Source: Vibrio mytili
GTDB lineage: Bacteria; Pseudomonadota; Gammaproteobacteria; Enterobacterales; Vibrionaceae
Length of the DNA: 64,000 nt
Assembly (NCBI RefSeq): GCF_000830505.1
Contig: NZ_JXOK01000082.1
Coordinates: forward strand, 1-64,000
Direction of reading: 5' to 3'
The notes beneath the pieces are model-generated. The model was not told the origin of the DNA. It saw only the letters and a list, made by a program, of their open reading frames with translations, and searched no databases. How positions within the stretch are numbered: position 1 is the stretch's first letter; the number at the start of each line of letters is the position of its first letter. The position numbers and the translations under genes were made by a program. Positions 9,145 through 18,099 of this stretch are shown here, in pieces.

Positions 9145-10285
9145 CTAGCGATTCTCAATCGGTACCCACTCTTGATGGTCTGGCCCAGTGTAGTCCGCGC
9201 TCGGACGAATAATTCGGTTATTCGCGCGCTGCTCATAAACGTGTGCAGCCCAGCCTGTAAGACGACTCATCACGAAAATTGGTGTGAACAATTTGGTTGG
9301 GATGTCCATAAAGTGGTACGCCGATGCATGAAAGAAGTCAGCATTACAAAACAGACCTTTCTCACGCTTCATGACCGATTCCACGCGCTCAGACACCGCG
9401 TAAAGATGCGTGTCACCGACGTGCTTCGACAACTCTTCAGACCAACGTTTGATCAAAGCGTTACGTGGGTCGCTTTCGCGATAAATCGCGTGCCCAAAGC
9501 CCATGATCTTGTCTTTATTTGCCAACATTTTCATGATGTTCGCTTCTGCTTCATCTGGCGTCAGCAATCTTCAATCATCTCCATCGCGGCTTCGTTTGCC
9601 CCGCCATGAAGAGGACCACGGAGCGTTCCGATAGCCGCGGTAATGCAGGAATGGATGTCTGACAACGTTGAAGCACAAACGCGTGCTGCGAAGGTTGACG
9701 CATTAAACTCATGTTCGGCATACAGAATCAATGAGCAATGCATCACCTGCTTATGTAAATCACTCGGCGCTTTATCCGTCAGCAGTCTCAAGAAATAACC
9801 ACCAATGCAGTCTTCGGTCTGATCTTCGGTGTCAACCCTCACGCCATCATGGCTGAAACGGTACCAGTAACAAATAATGGCAGGAAATAGCGCAGCATAC
9901 GTTCCGTTGCTTGCAGTTGCTCATCAAAGCTCAGTTCCTGTTCTAGGTTACCTAACACAGAACAACCCGTACGCATCACGTCCATCGGGTGCGCAGTAGC
10001 AGGAATCAGTTCTAAAGCTTGTTTCAACTGAGTGGGTAAGCCCCGAAGGCTCAATAAATGTGTCTTATAAGCATCTAGCTCTTGTTGATTCGGCAAGTGA
10101 CCGCGTAACAGAAGATGGGCAACTTCTTCAAATTGAGCATGATTGGCAAGGTCAGTGATATCGTAACCACGATATGTAAGACCCGTTCCCGTTTTACCGA
10201 CAGTACATAAAGCTGTGCTTCCAGCGCTTTGACCGCGCAGGCCAGCGCCACCTATTTCTGCTTTCTTATCTACAGATTGAGGCAT
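9145..10285 (-). pseudogene. prpC: 2-methylcitrate synthase, broken by two single-base losses
   Basis: The enzyme condenses propionyl-CoA with oxaloacetate to 2-methylcitrate. Three successive frames carry one continuous PrpC: STALCTVGKTGTGLTYRGYDI near the start, AEHEFNASTFAARV and GALRGPLHGGANE-like core (here TLRGPLHGGANEAAMEM) in the middle, and GFGHAIYRESDPR, TGWAAHVYEQR and NRIIRPSADYTGP at the end. The first break is near 9883 (coding CCC read as CC; restoring it gives YFPAIICYWYRFSHDGVRVDTE). The second is near 9565, between MIED and LTPDEAEA. With two bases restored the protein is about 380 residues, normal for the family. The start at 10285 follows AAGGAG. All other prp genes are intact, so sequence error is likelier than true loss. 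Confidence 0.88.
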
Positions 10286-10419
10286 GTTCAACTCCTTTTG
10301 GGTCTGGCTTTGTTCTCTTGTGGAACGTTAGTTATTAACCAGACGGCTTTCACGTTATTGGATTGATATTCGTATGACTAAAATTTGTTCTTGGGCTTCC
10401 GACTATTTTGTTGTGCCGC

Positions 10420-11316
10420 CTATTTCCCCTCAGAGAATAGTTGGTCTAGTTTGTCTTCGTAATCGTGATAGTTCAGATGCTGATACAGTTCTTTACGCGT
10501 TTGCATTGAATCCACCAATGCTTCCTGATTACCCACGTCTAAAAGGTGTTTGTATACTGTCTCTGCAGCTTTGTTCATGGCACGAAACGCGCTGAGTGGG
10601 TACAACACCATGTCCACTTTTGCCTTTGCTAACTCATCACAGCCATACAGTGGTGTTGCTCCGAATTCAGTGATGTTTGCCAAAATAGGAACGTGCTTGC
10701 CCGTTGCTTGCTCCAAAGCGTTAGAGAATTGTAGATATTGATCTAGCTTGGTCATCGCCTCTGGGAAGATCATATCCGCCCCCGCTTCCACGCAAGCAAT
10801 CGCGCGTTCAATGGCGTTGTCCATGCCTTCTACTGCAAGTGCATCAGTACGCGCCATAATGACAAAGCTGTCATCGTTGCGTGCATCAACTGCAGCTTTC
10901 ACGCGATCAACCATCTCTTGCTGGCTAACAATGGCTTTGTTCGGGCGGTGACCACAGCGTTTTTGTGCCACTTGATCTTCCATATGAACGGCTGCTGCAC
11001 CCGCTTTTTCCATCGATTTAATCGTGCGCGCAATATTGAATGCACCACCAAACCCAGTATCAATGTCCACTAATAACGGTAAATCACACGCGTTAGTAAT
11101 ACGGTCAACGTCAACCAGAACGTCATTTAATGTTGTGATACCTAAATCTGGCAAACCATAAGAGGCATTCGCAATGCCACCACCCGACAAGTAAATCGCT
11201 TGATGGCCTAAATTTTTCGCCATCATTGCGCAATAAGGGTTAATTGTGCCGACTATTTGTAGCGGATTGTTTTGTTCAATAGCGAGTCTGAATTTCGCTC
11301 CCGGTGTTAAGCTCAT
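10420..11316 (-). CDS. prpB: Methylisocitrate lyase
   Basis: A 298-residue member of the isocitrate lyase / PEP mutase superfamily that cleaves 2-methylisocitrate to pyruvate and succinate, the last step of the cycle. The catalytic loop KRCGHRPNK (Cys121) is present, as are the metal-site residues in LLVDIDTGFG and HMEDQ. The start at 11316 follows AAGGAA. It lies 12 bases after the regulator gene, so regulator and enzyme are in one transcript. A gap of 134 bases separates it from prpC. Confidence 0.95.
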   Translation of the reverse strand: MSLTPGAKFRLAIEQNNPLQIVGTINPYCAMMAKNLGHQAIYLSGGGIANASYGLPDLGITTLNDVLVDVDRITNACDLPLLVDIDTGFGGAFNIARTIKSMEKAGAAAVHMEDQVAQKRCGHRPNKAIVSQQEMVDRVKAAVDARNDDSFVIMARTDALAVEGMDNAIERAIACVEAGADMIFPEAMTKLDQYLQFSNALEQATGKHVPILANITEFGATPLYGCDELAKAKVDMVLYPLSAFRAMNKAAETVYKHLLDVGNQEALVDSMQTRKELYQHLNYHDYEDKLDQLFSEGK

Positions 11317-11328
11317 GACGAATTCCTT

Positions 11329-12047
11329 CTAGTCTTTATCTATACTTTCATTTTCTGTATGAATAATTTGCGATTGAATGAGTTTTCGACTTCCAGATAT
11401 GTGGCGCCTCATCAACATTTCGGCTAATTCTTCATCACGGTTACGAATCGCTTCCAAGATAAACTTGTGTTCATGAAGCGCTTCATTAGGACGAGATTGT
11501 GCGCGCGGTGACTGGTAGCGGTACATACGCAACAAGTGATACAACTCATCACAAAGAAGCGTGATTAACTTGCTATTTCGGCTTGCTTGAATAATCCGAT
11601 AGTGAAAGTCAAAGTCACCATGCTGGTGGAAGTATGAGGCACCCTCAACTTGGTCAATATGCTTTGAATGTGTCGACAATAGCATCTCCAAACTCAATAG
11701 CTCTTCTTGTGTAATATGACGCGCTGCAAGTCTCGCCGCCATTCCCTCCAACGCTTCGCGAACGGCATAAAGCTCAATCAACTTTTCTGGTGAAAACGTA
11801 ATTACGCGTGCGCCAACATGCGGAATACGTTCAATTAACCCAAGCCCTTCCAAACGCATGATCGCTTCACGCAAAGGCCCTCGACTGACCTGATATTTCC
11901 TTGCAAGCTCTGGCTCAGAGATTTTACTTCCCGGCTCAACGTCCCCATTAACGATTGCTCGATGAGAGACTCCGTCAGCGTTTCTGACTTAGTATGCTCT
12001 TTCTCGGATGCGATCGCTTTATATCGGGTTTTCAACTCAGTGTTCAT
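11329..12047 (-). pseudogene. GntR/FadR-family regulator of the prp operon, one frameshift
   Basis: The first part, from 12047 (MNTELKTRYKAIASEKEHTKSETLTES), and the second part (REAIMRLEGLGLIERIPHVGARV and onward) are in different frames. Adding one base near 11958 (coding GAGGCA read as GAGCA) joins them through IVNGDVEPGSKISEPELARKY, a standard GntR winged helix. Residues from about 85 on form the FCD effector domain, with His/Asp positions that usually bind a metal and a carboxylate such as methylcitrate. Intact length would be about 239 residues. The gene heads the prp operon. Three TTGTCGACAA-type palindromes lie upstream and are the likely operators. The break is probably a sequencing error. 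Confidence 0.82.
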
Positions 12048-12119
12048 ATACAACCACTCGTGTTAACGACACCAAAATGTCTACATTTTCTTAATCTGTA
12101 TATAAAGTAAACCATCAAA

Positions 12120-12149
12120 GTGTCGACAATCAAGTTAATTGTCGACAAT
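12120..12149. promoter_or_regulatory. Paired operators of the prp GntR regulator
   Basis: GTGTCGACAAT at 12120-12130 and ATTGTCGACAAT at 12138-12149 are copies of one palindrome spaced about two helical turns apart, 73 bases or more upstream of the regulator start. A degenerate copy, AATGTCTACATT, lies at about 12077-12088, closer to the start. FadR/FCD-class GntR proteins commonly bind short palindromes centred like this (TNGTNNNACNA). Binding by this regulator is inferred from position. Confidence 0.65.
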
Positions 12150-12230
12150 CTAGACTAAGGTCTTAGTCTTAAGCGGGGAAAATTAAAATTTTAGAGGTTT
12201 AATGAAGGGGAAACTTATAAAAATAAACAA

Positions 12231-12242
12231 ATTGTCGACAAC
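12231..12242. promoter_or_regulatory. Third copy of the GntR-type operator
   Basis: ATTGTCGACAAC repeats the same palindrome about 90 bases further upstream, suggesting a looped or distal repression site. Confidence 0.5.
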
Positions 12243-12311
12243 TAAAAGATTCATACTGATTTGAAAATAAAGGAAATCCAACTTGTTGCCGAGCCATAAA
12301 ACCGCAACCAG

Positions 12312-12710
12312 CTATTCTTTGGGTGCAAATTGCTCGAAGACCTCTTGCGCGGTCATCTTTTTCGAGTGTGGATTGAGATCGTAATAATCCGGCTTTTCAT
12401 CGGTAAAAATTTCTAGCGTCAATTTGAAATCTGGATTATCAAACAGGCCAGCCGAGAGGATGTATTCGTTGGTTGGTAGGAGATGATAAAACAGATTGGT
12501 ACCGCATTCGCCACAAAAACCTCGAACCGCCCACTCTGACGACTGATAACGTTTAGGTTCTGCACCTTTAAAAGTGACATCTGGGCCACAGTGCACCGCG
12601 TGAAGCGCCCCGCTCGACCATTTTCGACACATTGAACAGTGACATAGGCTCACCTCATTTTTTGGTTCTGCTACCACTTCTATTGCGCCGCACAGACATG
12701 TTCCTTTCAT
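12312..12710 (-). CDS. GFA family (CENP-V/GFA) zinc-binding protein
   Basis: A 132-residue protein of the glutathione-dependent formaldehyde-activating (GFA) family. Zinc ligands are visible as CLCG (4-7), CHCSMC (23-28) and CGECG (74-78). The founding member was described as speeding the reaction of formaldehyde with glutathione, but most members have no proven activity. The start is preceded by AAAGGAGAGC-like sequence on the minus strand. Its position between the prp regulator and tctC does not point to a specific partner. Confidence 0.8.
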   Translation of the reverse strand: MKGTCLCGAIEVVAEPKNEVSLCHCSMCRKWSSGALHAVHCGPDVTFKGAEPKRYQSSEWAVRGFCGECGTNLFYHLLPTNEYILSAGLFDNPDFKLTLEIFTDEKPDYYDLNPHSKKMTAQEVFEQFAPKE

Positions 12711-12859
12711 TTAGCTCTCCTTATCAAGTTGGTACTCGCAACATTATGACCTAATGTTCGGCATACCTGCGTGACCAACCGCCAGTTTTTCGCTGTGAAC
12801 TTTATGAACAGAATTACCGTTATAACCAATATTCTCTTTATCTCCCTTTTACAGACACA

Positions 12860-12878
12860 TCATTAACAGTTCATTAAC
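12860..12878. promoter_or_regulatory. TCATTAAC direct repeat upstream of tctC
   Basis: Two copies of TCATTAAC (12860-12867 and 12871-12878) are spaced exactly 11 bases apart, one helical turn. This is the layout of sites bound by response regulator dimers. It lies about 103 bases before the tctC start. Confidence 0.45.
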
Positions 12879-12980
12879 CTTTCACCAAAGTTCAGCTTTA
12901 CAACTGAAACAATAGTAATACTCATCAAAACAAAAAGACCCACCCACAGAATAGGGTCACACTAAAGAAGGAACGTGAAC

Positions 12981-13952
12981 ATGTTAAAGGTATTCAAACC
13001 AACGCTCGCCGCGTCAATCATCGCAGCTACATTTTCATTCAACACTTTTGCTGCGGATGTAGAAAAAATGCATTTCCTTATTCCTGGTGGTGCGGGTGGC
13101 GGCTGGGATATGACCGCTCGTGGAACTGGCGATGTCTTAGTGAAAGCAGATATTGTTGACACGGTCTCCTTCCAAAACCTCTCTGGCGGCGGTGGCGGTA
13201 AAGCGATAGCTCACCTAATTGAAACTGCTGATCGCCAAGAAGACACACTGATGGTCAACTCGACCCCCATTGTTGTTCGCTCCCTTACGGGCATCTTCCC
13301 ACAATCATTTCGCGATCTAACACCAGTTGCTGCAACAATTGCCGACTACGGTGCAATCGTGGCTTCAGCCGATTCTCCATACAACACATGGGAAGATGTA
13401 GTAAAAGCCTTTAAAGCCAATCCTCGCGACGTAAAAATAGCGGGCGGCTCAGCGCGCGGTTCAATGGACCATCTCGTTGTTGCAGCGGCATTTAAAGGCG
13501 AAGGCTTTGATGCACGTAAAGTCCGTTACATCGCATACGATGCTGGTGGTAAAGCGATGGCGGCCCTGCTCTCTGGCGAAACTCAACTGCTATCAACAGG
13601 CTTGGGTGAAGTACTGGAAATGTCCAAATCTGGACAAGTCAAAGTACTGGCCGTCACAGCACCAAAACGCCTAGATGCGGCTCCAAATATTCCAACACTC
13701 ACCGAATATGGTAATGAAACCGTCTTTGCAAACTGGCGTGGATTTTTTGCCGCTCCTGGTGTCAGCCAAGAAAAGATTGATGAGTGGAATAGCGCTTTCA
13801 CTAAGATGTATAACACTGACGAGTGGCAAGTTGTTCGTGACCGAAATGGATGGATCGACAACTACAAGGCAGATAAAGAGTTCTTTGCTTTCCTTGAAGA
13901 TCAAGAGCAGCAAATGGGCGATCTAATGCGTGAATTAGGTTTTCTGAAGTAA
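12981..13952 (+). CDS. tctC: Tripartite tricarboxylate transporter, periplasmic binding protein
   Basis: A 323-residue TctC/Bug-family binding protein that captures citrate or another tricarboxylate in the periplasm and delivers it to TctAB. A signal peptide ends at TFAADVEK. Family marks are the early FLIPGGAGGGWDMTARG loop, which contacts the ligand carboxylate, and the VKIAGGSARGSMDHL motif mid-chain. The start at 12981 has AAGGAA eight bases upstream. A GTG two codons earlier is badly spaced. It heads the tctCBA operon, with a 273-base gap containing a GC-rich hairpin before tctB. Confidence 0.92.
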   Translation: MLKVFKPTLAASIIAATFSFNTFAADVEKMHFLIPGGAGGGWDMTARGTGDVLVKADIVDTVSFQNLSGGGGGKAIAHLIETADRQEDTLMVNSTPIVVRSLTGIFPQSFRDLTPVAATIADYGAIVASADSPYNTWEDVVKAFKANPRDVKIAGGSARGSMDHLVVAAAFKGEGFDARKVRYIAYDAGGKAMAALLSGETQLLSTGLGEVLEMSKSGQVKVLAVTAPKRLDAAPNIPTLTEYGNETVFANWRGFFAAPGVSQEKIDEWNSAFTKMYNTDEWQVVRDRNGWIDNYKADKEFFAFLEDQEQQMGDLMRELGFLK

Positions 13953-13957
13953 CCCTT

Positions 13958-13979
13958 AGGGGCGAGTCCTTTCGCCCCT
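13958..13979 (+). terminator. Hairpin between tctC and tctB
   Basis: AGGGGCG (13958-13964) pairs with CGCCCCT (13973-13979) across an eight-base loop. No T run follows, so it is more likely a 3'-protecting or leaky hairpin that keeps the binding protein in excess over the membrane parts. Confidence 0.5.
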
Positions 13980-14225
13980 ATGTGTTCTGCACTTAAAGTT
14001 TCACCGTATATGGGCATTGTCGGCATTCGGCATACAAACTCCTTTGTTTATATACCCAAACAACCTCGAGAAGCATGGCTGGGCAAGATTGCTCTGAAAC
14101 CAGCATCTGGAAGTCATTTGGATATTATTAAGCGGCTCGACTAGCAGCGAAAAGCTTAATTGTTAATGAATTTACTTGCACATTAACGCCCATATACGGA
14201 TTTTTTATTTTGTTAGGAGTTGAAT

Positions 14226-14720
14226 ATGTCTCGTTCAACCAACTTTTTTACCAAAGAGTATTTGCTCTGTCGTGATCGCGTCGGTGCAATGATCTTTCTT
14301 CTTTTTTGTCTTTGTTACGGTTACCAAACGTCACAAATCCCTCTATTCCCTGGTGATGAATACGAACCGTTTACCGCGCGTACGTTACCGACAATCCTTA
14401 CCTATATCGGTATCGGATTAGCACTTTTACTGCTTGTAACAGGACAACCAGATAAAAAGAGCGGAGCGGTGTTGACGTTCAACTGGAAATTGCTCATTGC
14501 CTTCCTGGCATTGATGGCACTGTACGGACTTGGGCTTACCTACCTAGGTTTTGTGTTGGCAACAGGCTTCTTCCTGCTCGCAGGCTTTTACTTGCTCGGT
14601 GAAAGACGTAAGCCCATTTTGTTTGGCGCTTCTTTCCCTTTTGTCATCGCCTTCTACTTGTTGCTCACTCAAGGTTTAGATATCTACCTCGAGCCAGGTT
14701 TAATTTTCACCATCTGGTAG
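14226..14720 (+). CDS. tctB: Tripartite tricarboxylate transporter, small membrane subunit
   Basis: A 164-residue hydrophobic protein with four predicted membrane segments (around residues 18-35, 55-75, 86-110 and 120-150), the size and pattern of TctB. Sequence is weakly conserved in this family, so the call rests on hydropathy and on position between tctC and tctA. The start at 14226 follows TAGGAGTTGAAT. It lies 19 bases before tctA. Confidence 0.88.
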   Translation: MSRSTNFFTKEYLLCRDRVGAMIFLLFCLCYGYQTSQIPLFPGDEYEPFTARTLPTILTYIGIGLALLLLVTGQPDKKSGAVLTFNWKLLIAFLALMALYGLGLTYLGFVLATGFFLLAGFYLLGERRKPILFGASFPFVIAFYLLLTQGLDIYLEPGLIFTIW

Positions 14721-14739
14721 CCAAAGAAAGGAAAGAATT

Positions 14740-16266
14740 ATGTTAGATGGAATTCTACAAGGTTTATCCACGGCGGTGATGCCAATGAACATCATGATGG
14801 TGATCGTCGGCTGCTTCGTCGGTACATTTATCGGCATGCTGCCGGGTCTTGGCCCGATTTCTGCCATCGCATTGATGATCCCAATCACTTACGGTCTTGA
14901 GCCGTCATCTGGCCTGATTTTGATGGCAGGTGTTTATTATGGTGCGGTATTTGGAGGTTCGACGTCCTCGATCCTTATCAATGCTCCGGGCTGCTCTTCA
15001 ACCGTTGTGACCGCATTTGATGGTTACCCAATGGCACAAAAAGGTCAGGCAGGCAAAGCACTGGCGCTCGCGGCCTACTCCTCTTTTACAGGTGGTACAC
15101 TGTCAGCAATCATGTTACTTGTTGCGGCTCCCGCTCTAGCGAAGGTTTCACTTAGCTTCCAGTCGTCGGACTACTTTGCTCTCATGCTACTTGGTTTATC
15201 CGCCGTTGCAGCGTTTGCAGGTAAAGGTCAAGTGATCAAAGCATGGATGATGACAATTCTCGGATTAATGCTGTCAACGGTTGGCATTGACAAAGGTGTC
15301 GGTGTGGAACGCTTTACCTTTGGACTGACCGACTTAATGGATGGGTTTAGCTTCCTACTGTTAGCAATGGCGACATTTGCTTTGGGCGAAACGTTGATGG
15401 GCATTCTTAAGCCTTCTGACGATACTCGTGACGAAGAGCAGCAAAAGCTCAGCAACATAGGATCCATGAAGGTCACCAAAGAAGAAATCAAAGAAGTAGC
15501 CCCCGTCTCTATCCGTTCTTCTATTCTTGGTTTCTTTACAGGTGTACTTCCTGGAGCGGGCGCAACAATTGCAGCCTTCTTGAGTTACGGATTGGAACGT
15601 AACCTTGCTCCGAAAGAGAAAAAAGAAGAATTTGGTAAAGGCAGTATTCGTGGCTTGGTTGCGCCAGAATCAGCTAACAACGCAGCATCAAGTGGCTCAT
15701 TTGTACCTTTGCTAACATTGGGCATTCCCGGTTCAGGCACGACTGCAATCATGCTTGGTGCATTGATCGCCTACGGTATTCAGCCTGGCCCTCGCCTGTT
15801 TGTTGAACACCCAGATGTGTTCTGGTCGGTAATTATCTCAATGTACTTTGGCAACATCGTGCTGGTTATTCTGAACTTACCACTTATCCCGTACATCTCA
15901 AAATTACTTGCGGTGCCAAGAACGGTCCTCCTTCCGATGATTCTGTTCTTCTCAATTACCGGTGTGTACTTAGTGTCGTTCAATACCATGGATGTGTTTG
16001 TAATGCTGCTCGTAGCCATGGCGGCGATAGCTCTTCGCTTGGCAAACTTTCCTCTCGCTCCATTACTGCTTGGCTTTATCCTTGGTGGACTGATGGAAGA
16101 GAACTTACGTCGTGCATTAATGATTTCTGATGGTGAGTTGAGCTTCTTATGGGAACGTCCTATTTCCTTAACCTTTACAGTCCTAGCAGTTTTGGTTTTG
16201 AGCAGCCCGTTATTTGTTAACTTATTCCAGAAGCTCAGAGCTCAACCAGTGAAAGTTAAACAGTAA
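14740..16266 (+). CDS. tctA: Tripartite tricarboxylate transporter, large membrane subunit
   Basis: A 508-residue polytopic protein of the TctA family, which forms the cation-coupled channel. Two glycine-rich family signatures are clear: GMLPGLGPISAIALMIP near residue 32 and GVLPGAGATIAAFLSYG near residue 268, plus GIPGSGTTAIMLGAL near residue 328. AAAGAAAGGAAAGA gives the ribosome binding site. It is the last gene of the operon and faces a convergent aldehyde dehydrogenase across a terminator. Confidence 0.95.
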   Translation: MLDGILQGLSTAVMPMNIMMVIVGCFVGTFIGMLPGLGPISAIALMIPITYGLEPSSGLILMAGVYYGAVFGGSTSSILINAPGCSSTVVTAFDGYPMAQKGQAGKALALAAYSSFTGGTLSAIMLLVAAPALAKVSLSFQSSDYFALMLLGLSAVAAFAGKGQVIKAWMMTILGLMLSTVGIDKGVGVERFTFGLTDLMDGFSFLLLAMATFALGETLMGILKPSDDTRDEEQQKLSNIGSMKVTKEEIKEVAPVSIRSSILGFFTGVLPGAGATIAAFLSYGLERNLAPKEKKEEFGKGSIRGLVAPESANNAASSGSFVPLLTLGIPGSGTTAIMLGALIAYGIQPGPRLFVEHPDVFWSVIISMYFGNIVLVILNLPLIPYISKLLAVPRTVLLPMILFFSITGVYLVSFNTMDVFVMLLVAMAAIALRLANFPLAPLLLGFILGGLMEENLRRALMISDGELSFLWERPISLTFTVLAVLVLSSPLFVNLFQKLRAQPVKVKQ

Positions 16267-16295
16267 CTCAGTCTATTACTCCCCCTAATAGACGC

Positions 16296-16322
16296 AAAAG
16301 CCATCCTAGCGATGGCTTTTTT
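16296..16322. terminator. Bidirectional terminator between tctA and the aldehyde dehydrogenase
   Basis: AAAAGCCATC (16296-16305) and GATGGCTTTT (16311-16320) form a ten-bp stem with a five-base loop. T and A runs on the two sides allow use on both strands. Confidence 0.85.
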
Positions 16323-16340
16323 CGTTTCTGGTTGTTTTAC

Positions 16341-17861
16341 CTAGAAAAAGCCAAGAGGATCGATACTATAGCTGATCAGTAAGTTCTTGGTATTCTGATA
16401 ATGACCTAGCATCATTTTGTGCGTTTCACGTCCAATACCCGACTTTTTATAACCGCCGAATGCCGCATGAGCCGGATACGCGTGGTAACAGTTGATCCAG
16501 ACACGACCAGCTTCAATGTTGCGACCCATTCGATATGCCAGATTTTGATCTCGGGTCCAAACGCCAGCACCAAGACCATATTCTGTGTCGTTGGCGAGCT
16601 GGAGTGCTTCAGCTTCATCTTTGAATGTCGTTATCGCAATGACTGGACCAAAAATTTCTTCTTGGAATACGCGCATCTTATTATGCCCTTCTAGTAGCGT
16701 TGGCTGGATGTAGTAGCCTTGCTCAAGATCGCCTTCTTGCGTCGCAATCTCACCCCCAAAGAGCACTTTTGCACCTTCTTCTCGACCGATTTCGAGGTAA
16801 CTAAGAATCTTATCAAACTGCTCTTGAGAGGCTTGAGCCCCAACTTGTGTTTCCGTATCGAGGGGGTTGCCTTGCTTAATCAACTTCGCTCGCTCCGCAA
16901 CTTTCGCAACAAACTGGTCATAGATGGATTCGTGAACCAAAACGCGGGATGGGCAGGTACAGACTTCTCCCTGGTTAAAGAAGCCAAGTAGTGTGCCTTC
17001 GATGCATTTGTCGACAAATTCATCTTCGTGGTTAAAAACATCCGGGAAGTAGATGTTCGGTGACTTGCCACCCAGCTCTACCGTTGAAGGGATGAGGTTG
17101 TCAGCGGCACATTTTAGAATGTGATTACCCACTTGTGTCGATCCGGTGAAAGCCAACTTCGCGATACGGTTACTGGTCGCCAACGCTTGCCCCGCTTCAG
17201 AGCCATAACCATTCACCACATTGAGAACTCCCGGTGGTAACAAATCCGCGATTTTTTCGATTAAAACCAATACCGACGTTGGGGTTTGTTCCGCTGGTTT
17301 AAGTACAACACAACAACCCGCTGCAAGTGCTGGCGCAATTTTCCATGCAGCCATAAGGATGGGGAAGTTCCACGGAATAATTTGTCCGACGACACCAATT
17401 GGCTCAGGGAAATGGTACGCCGCGGTATTTTGATCGATTTCAGCCGCGCTACCCTCTTGCGCTCGGATACACCCGGCAAAATAGCGAAAATGGTCAACAA
17501 CCAGTGGTATATCCGCTGCAAGCGTTTCCCGTATTGGCTTACCGTTCTCCCATGTTTCTACCAAAGCAAGTTCTTCAATGTGCTGCTCAATACGATCAGC
17601 AATTTTCAACAGCAGATTAGAACGCTCTGTCACACTGGTTTTTGCCCACGTCTCTCGAATGCTGTGCGCCGCATCCAATGCTAAATTAATATCAGCTTCT
17701 CCCGAGCGAGCCACTTTACAGTAAGGCTTACCATTAACGGGGGAGATATTGTCAAAGTACTCACCACTCGACGGTTTTACCCATTCGCCCCCGATGAAGT
17801 TATCATAATGTGATTTGAAGTTAACAATGGCGTTTTCACTACCTGGTTGTGCATAGATCAT
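16341..17861 (-). CDS. Aldehyde dehydrogenase, AldB/ExaC type
   Basis: A 506-residue NAD(P)-dependent aldehyde dehydrogenase, probably for acetaldehyde or another short aldehyde. The general base glutamate lies in STVELGGKSPNIYF, the catalytic cysteine in NQGEVCTCPSR, and the cofactor-binding WNFPILMAAWKIAPALAAG segment is normal. The wording FNHEDEFVDKCIEGTLLGFFNQGEVC is typical of the AldB/ExaC subgroup. The start at 17861 (MIYAQPGSENAIVNF) follows AAAGGAAGAGTT. The 11 residues upstream to 17894 are not family-like. It is divergent from a sigma-54 activator that probably controls it. Confidence 0.88.
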   Translation of the reverse strand: MIYAQPGSENAIVNFKSHYDNFIGGEWVKPSSGEYFDNISPVNGKPYCKVARSGEADINLALDAAHSIRETWAKTSVTERSNLLLKIADRIEQHIEELALVETWENGKPIRETLAADIPLVVDHFRYFAGCIRAQEGSAAEIDQNTAAYHFPEPIGVVGQIIPWNFPILMAAWKIAPALAAGCCVVLKPAEQTPTSVLVLIEKIADLLPPGVLNVVNGYGSEAGQALATSNRIAKLAFTGSTQVGNHILKCAADNLIPSTVELGGKSPNIYFPDVFNHEDEFVDKCIEGTLLGFFNQGEVCTCPSRVLVHESIYDQFVAKVAERAKLIKQGNPLDTETQVGAQASQEQFDKILSYLEIGREEGAKVLFGGEIATQEGDLEQGYYIQPTLLEGHNKMRVFQEEIFGPVIAITTFKDEAEALQLANDTEYGLGAGVWTRDQNLAYRMGRNIEAGRVWINCYHAYPAHAAFGGYKKSGIGRETHKMMLGHYQNTKNLLISYSIDPLGFF

Positions 17862-18099
17862 AACTCTTCCTTTTGTTTCTCGTTCATTTAGCATTTGTTG
17901 TTATGTACCCAAATGATTTAAAGGCTTAGCAATCAGAGCATTAATGCTTAAATGTTCACCTTTTGAGTTTATTTAGGTATCAGTGTGCTATCGCACCGTT
18001 GACCAACAAAATTACGCAAGTCACAAGCCAAGTTAGAGCGACTTGTTGTTAATTAATTGTAAAACTATGATTAACAAACAATAACAATATGAGTGGATA

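Noticed and set aside
9172..9609. 145-codon frame antisense to prpC
   Set aside because: Lies opposite a well-supported (frameshifted) prpC, has no family features and no ribosome binding site. It is a shadow frame.
17007..17018. TTTGTCGACAAA, a copy of the prp operator core, inside the aldehyde dehydrogenase gene
   Set aside because: It is in the middle of a coding region far from any start, and a ten-base palindrome can occur by chance in 64 kb.
17862..18099. Possible -24/-12 sigma-54 promoter for the aldehyde dehydrogenase
   Set aside because: The best match on the minus strand (TGC-N6-TTGC form) lacks the -24 GG doublet, so no site is called although the neighbouring regulator is sigma-54 dependent.
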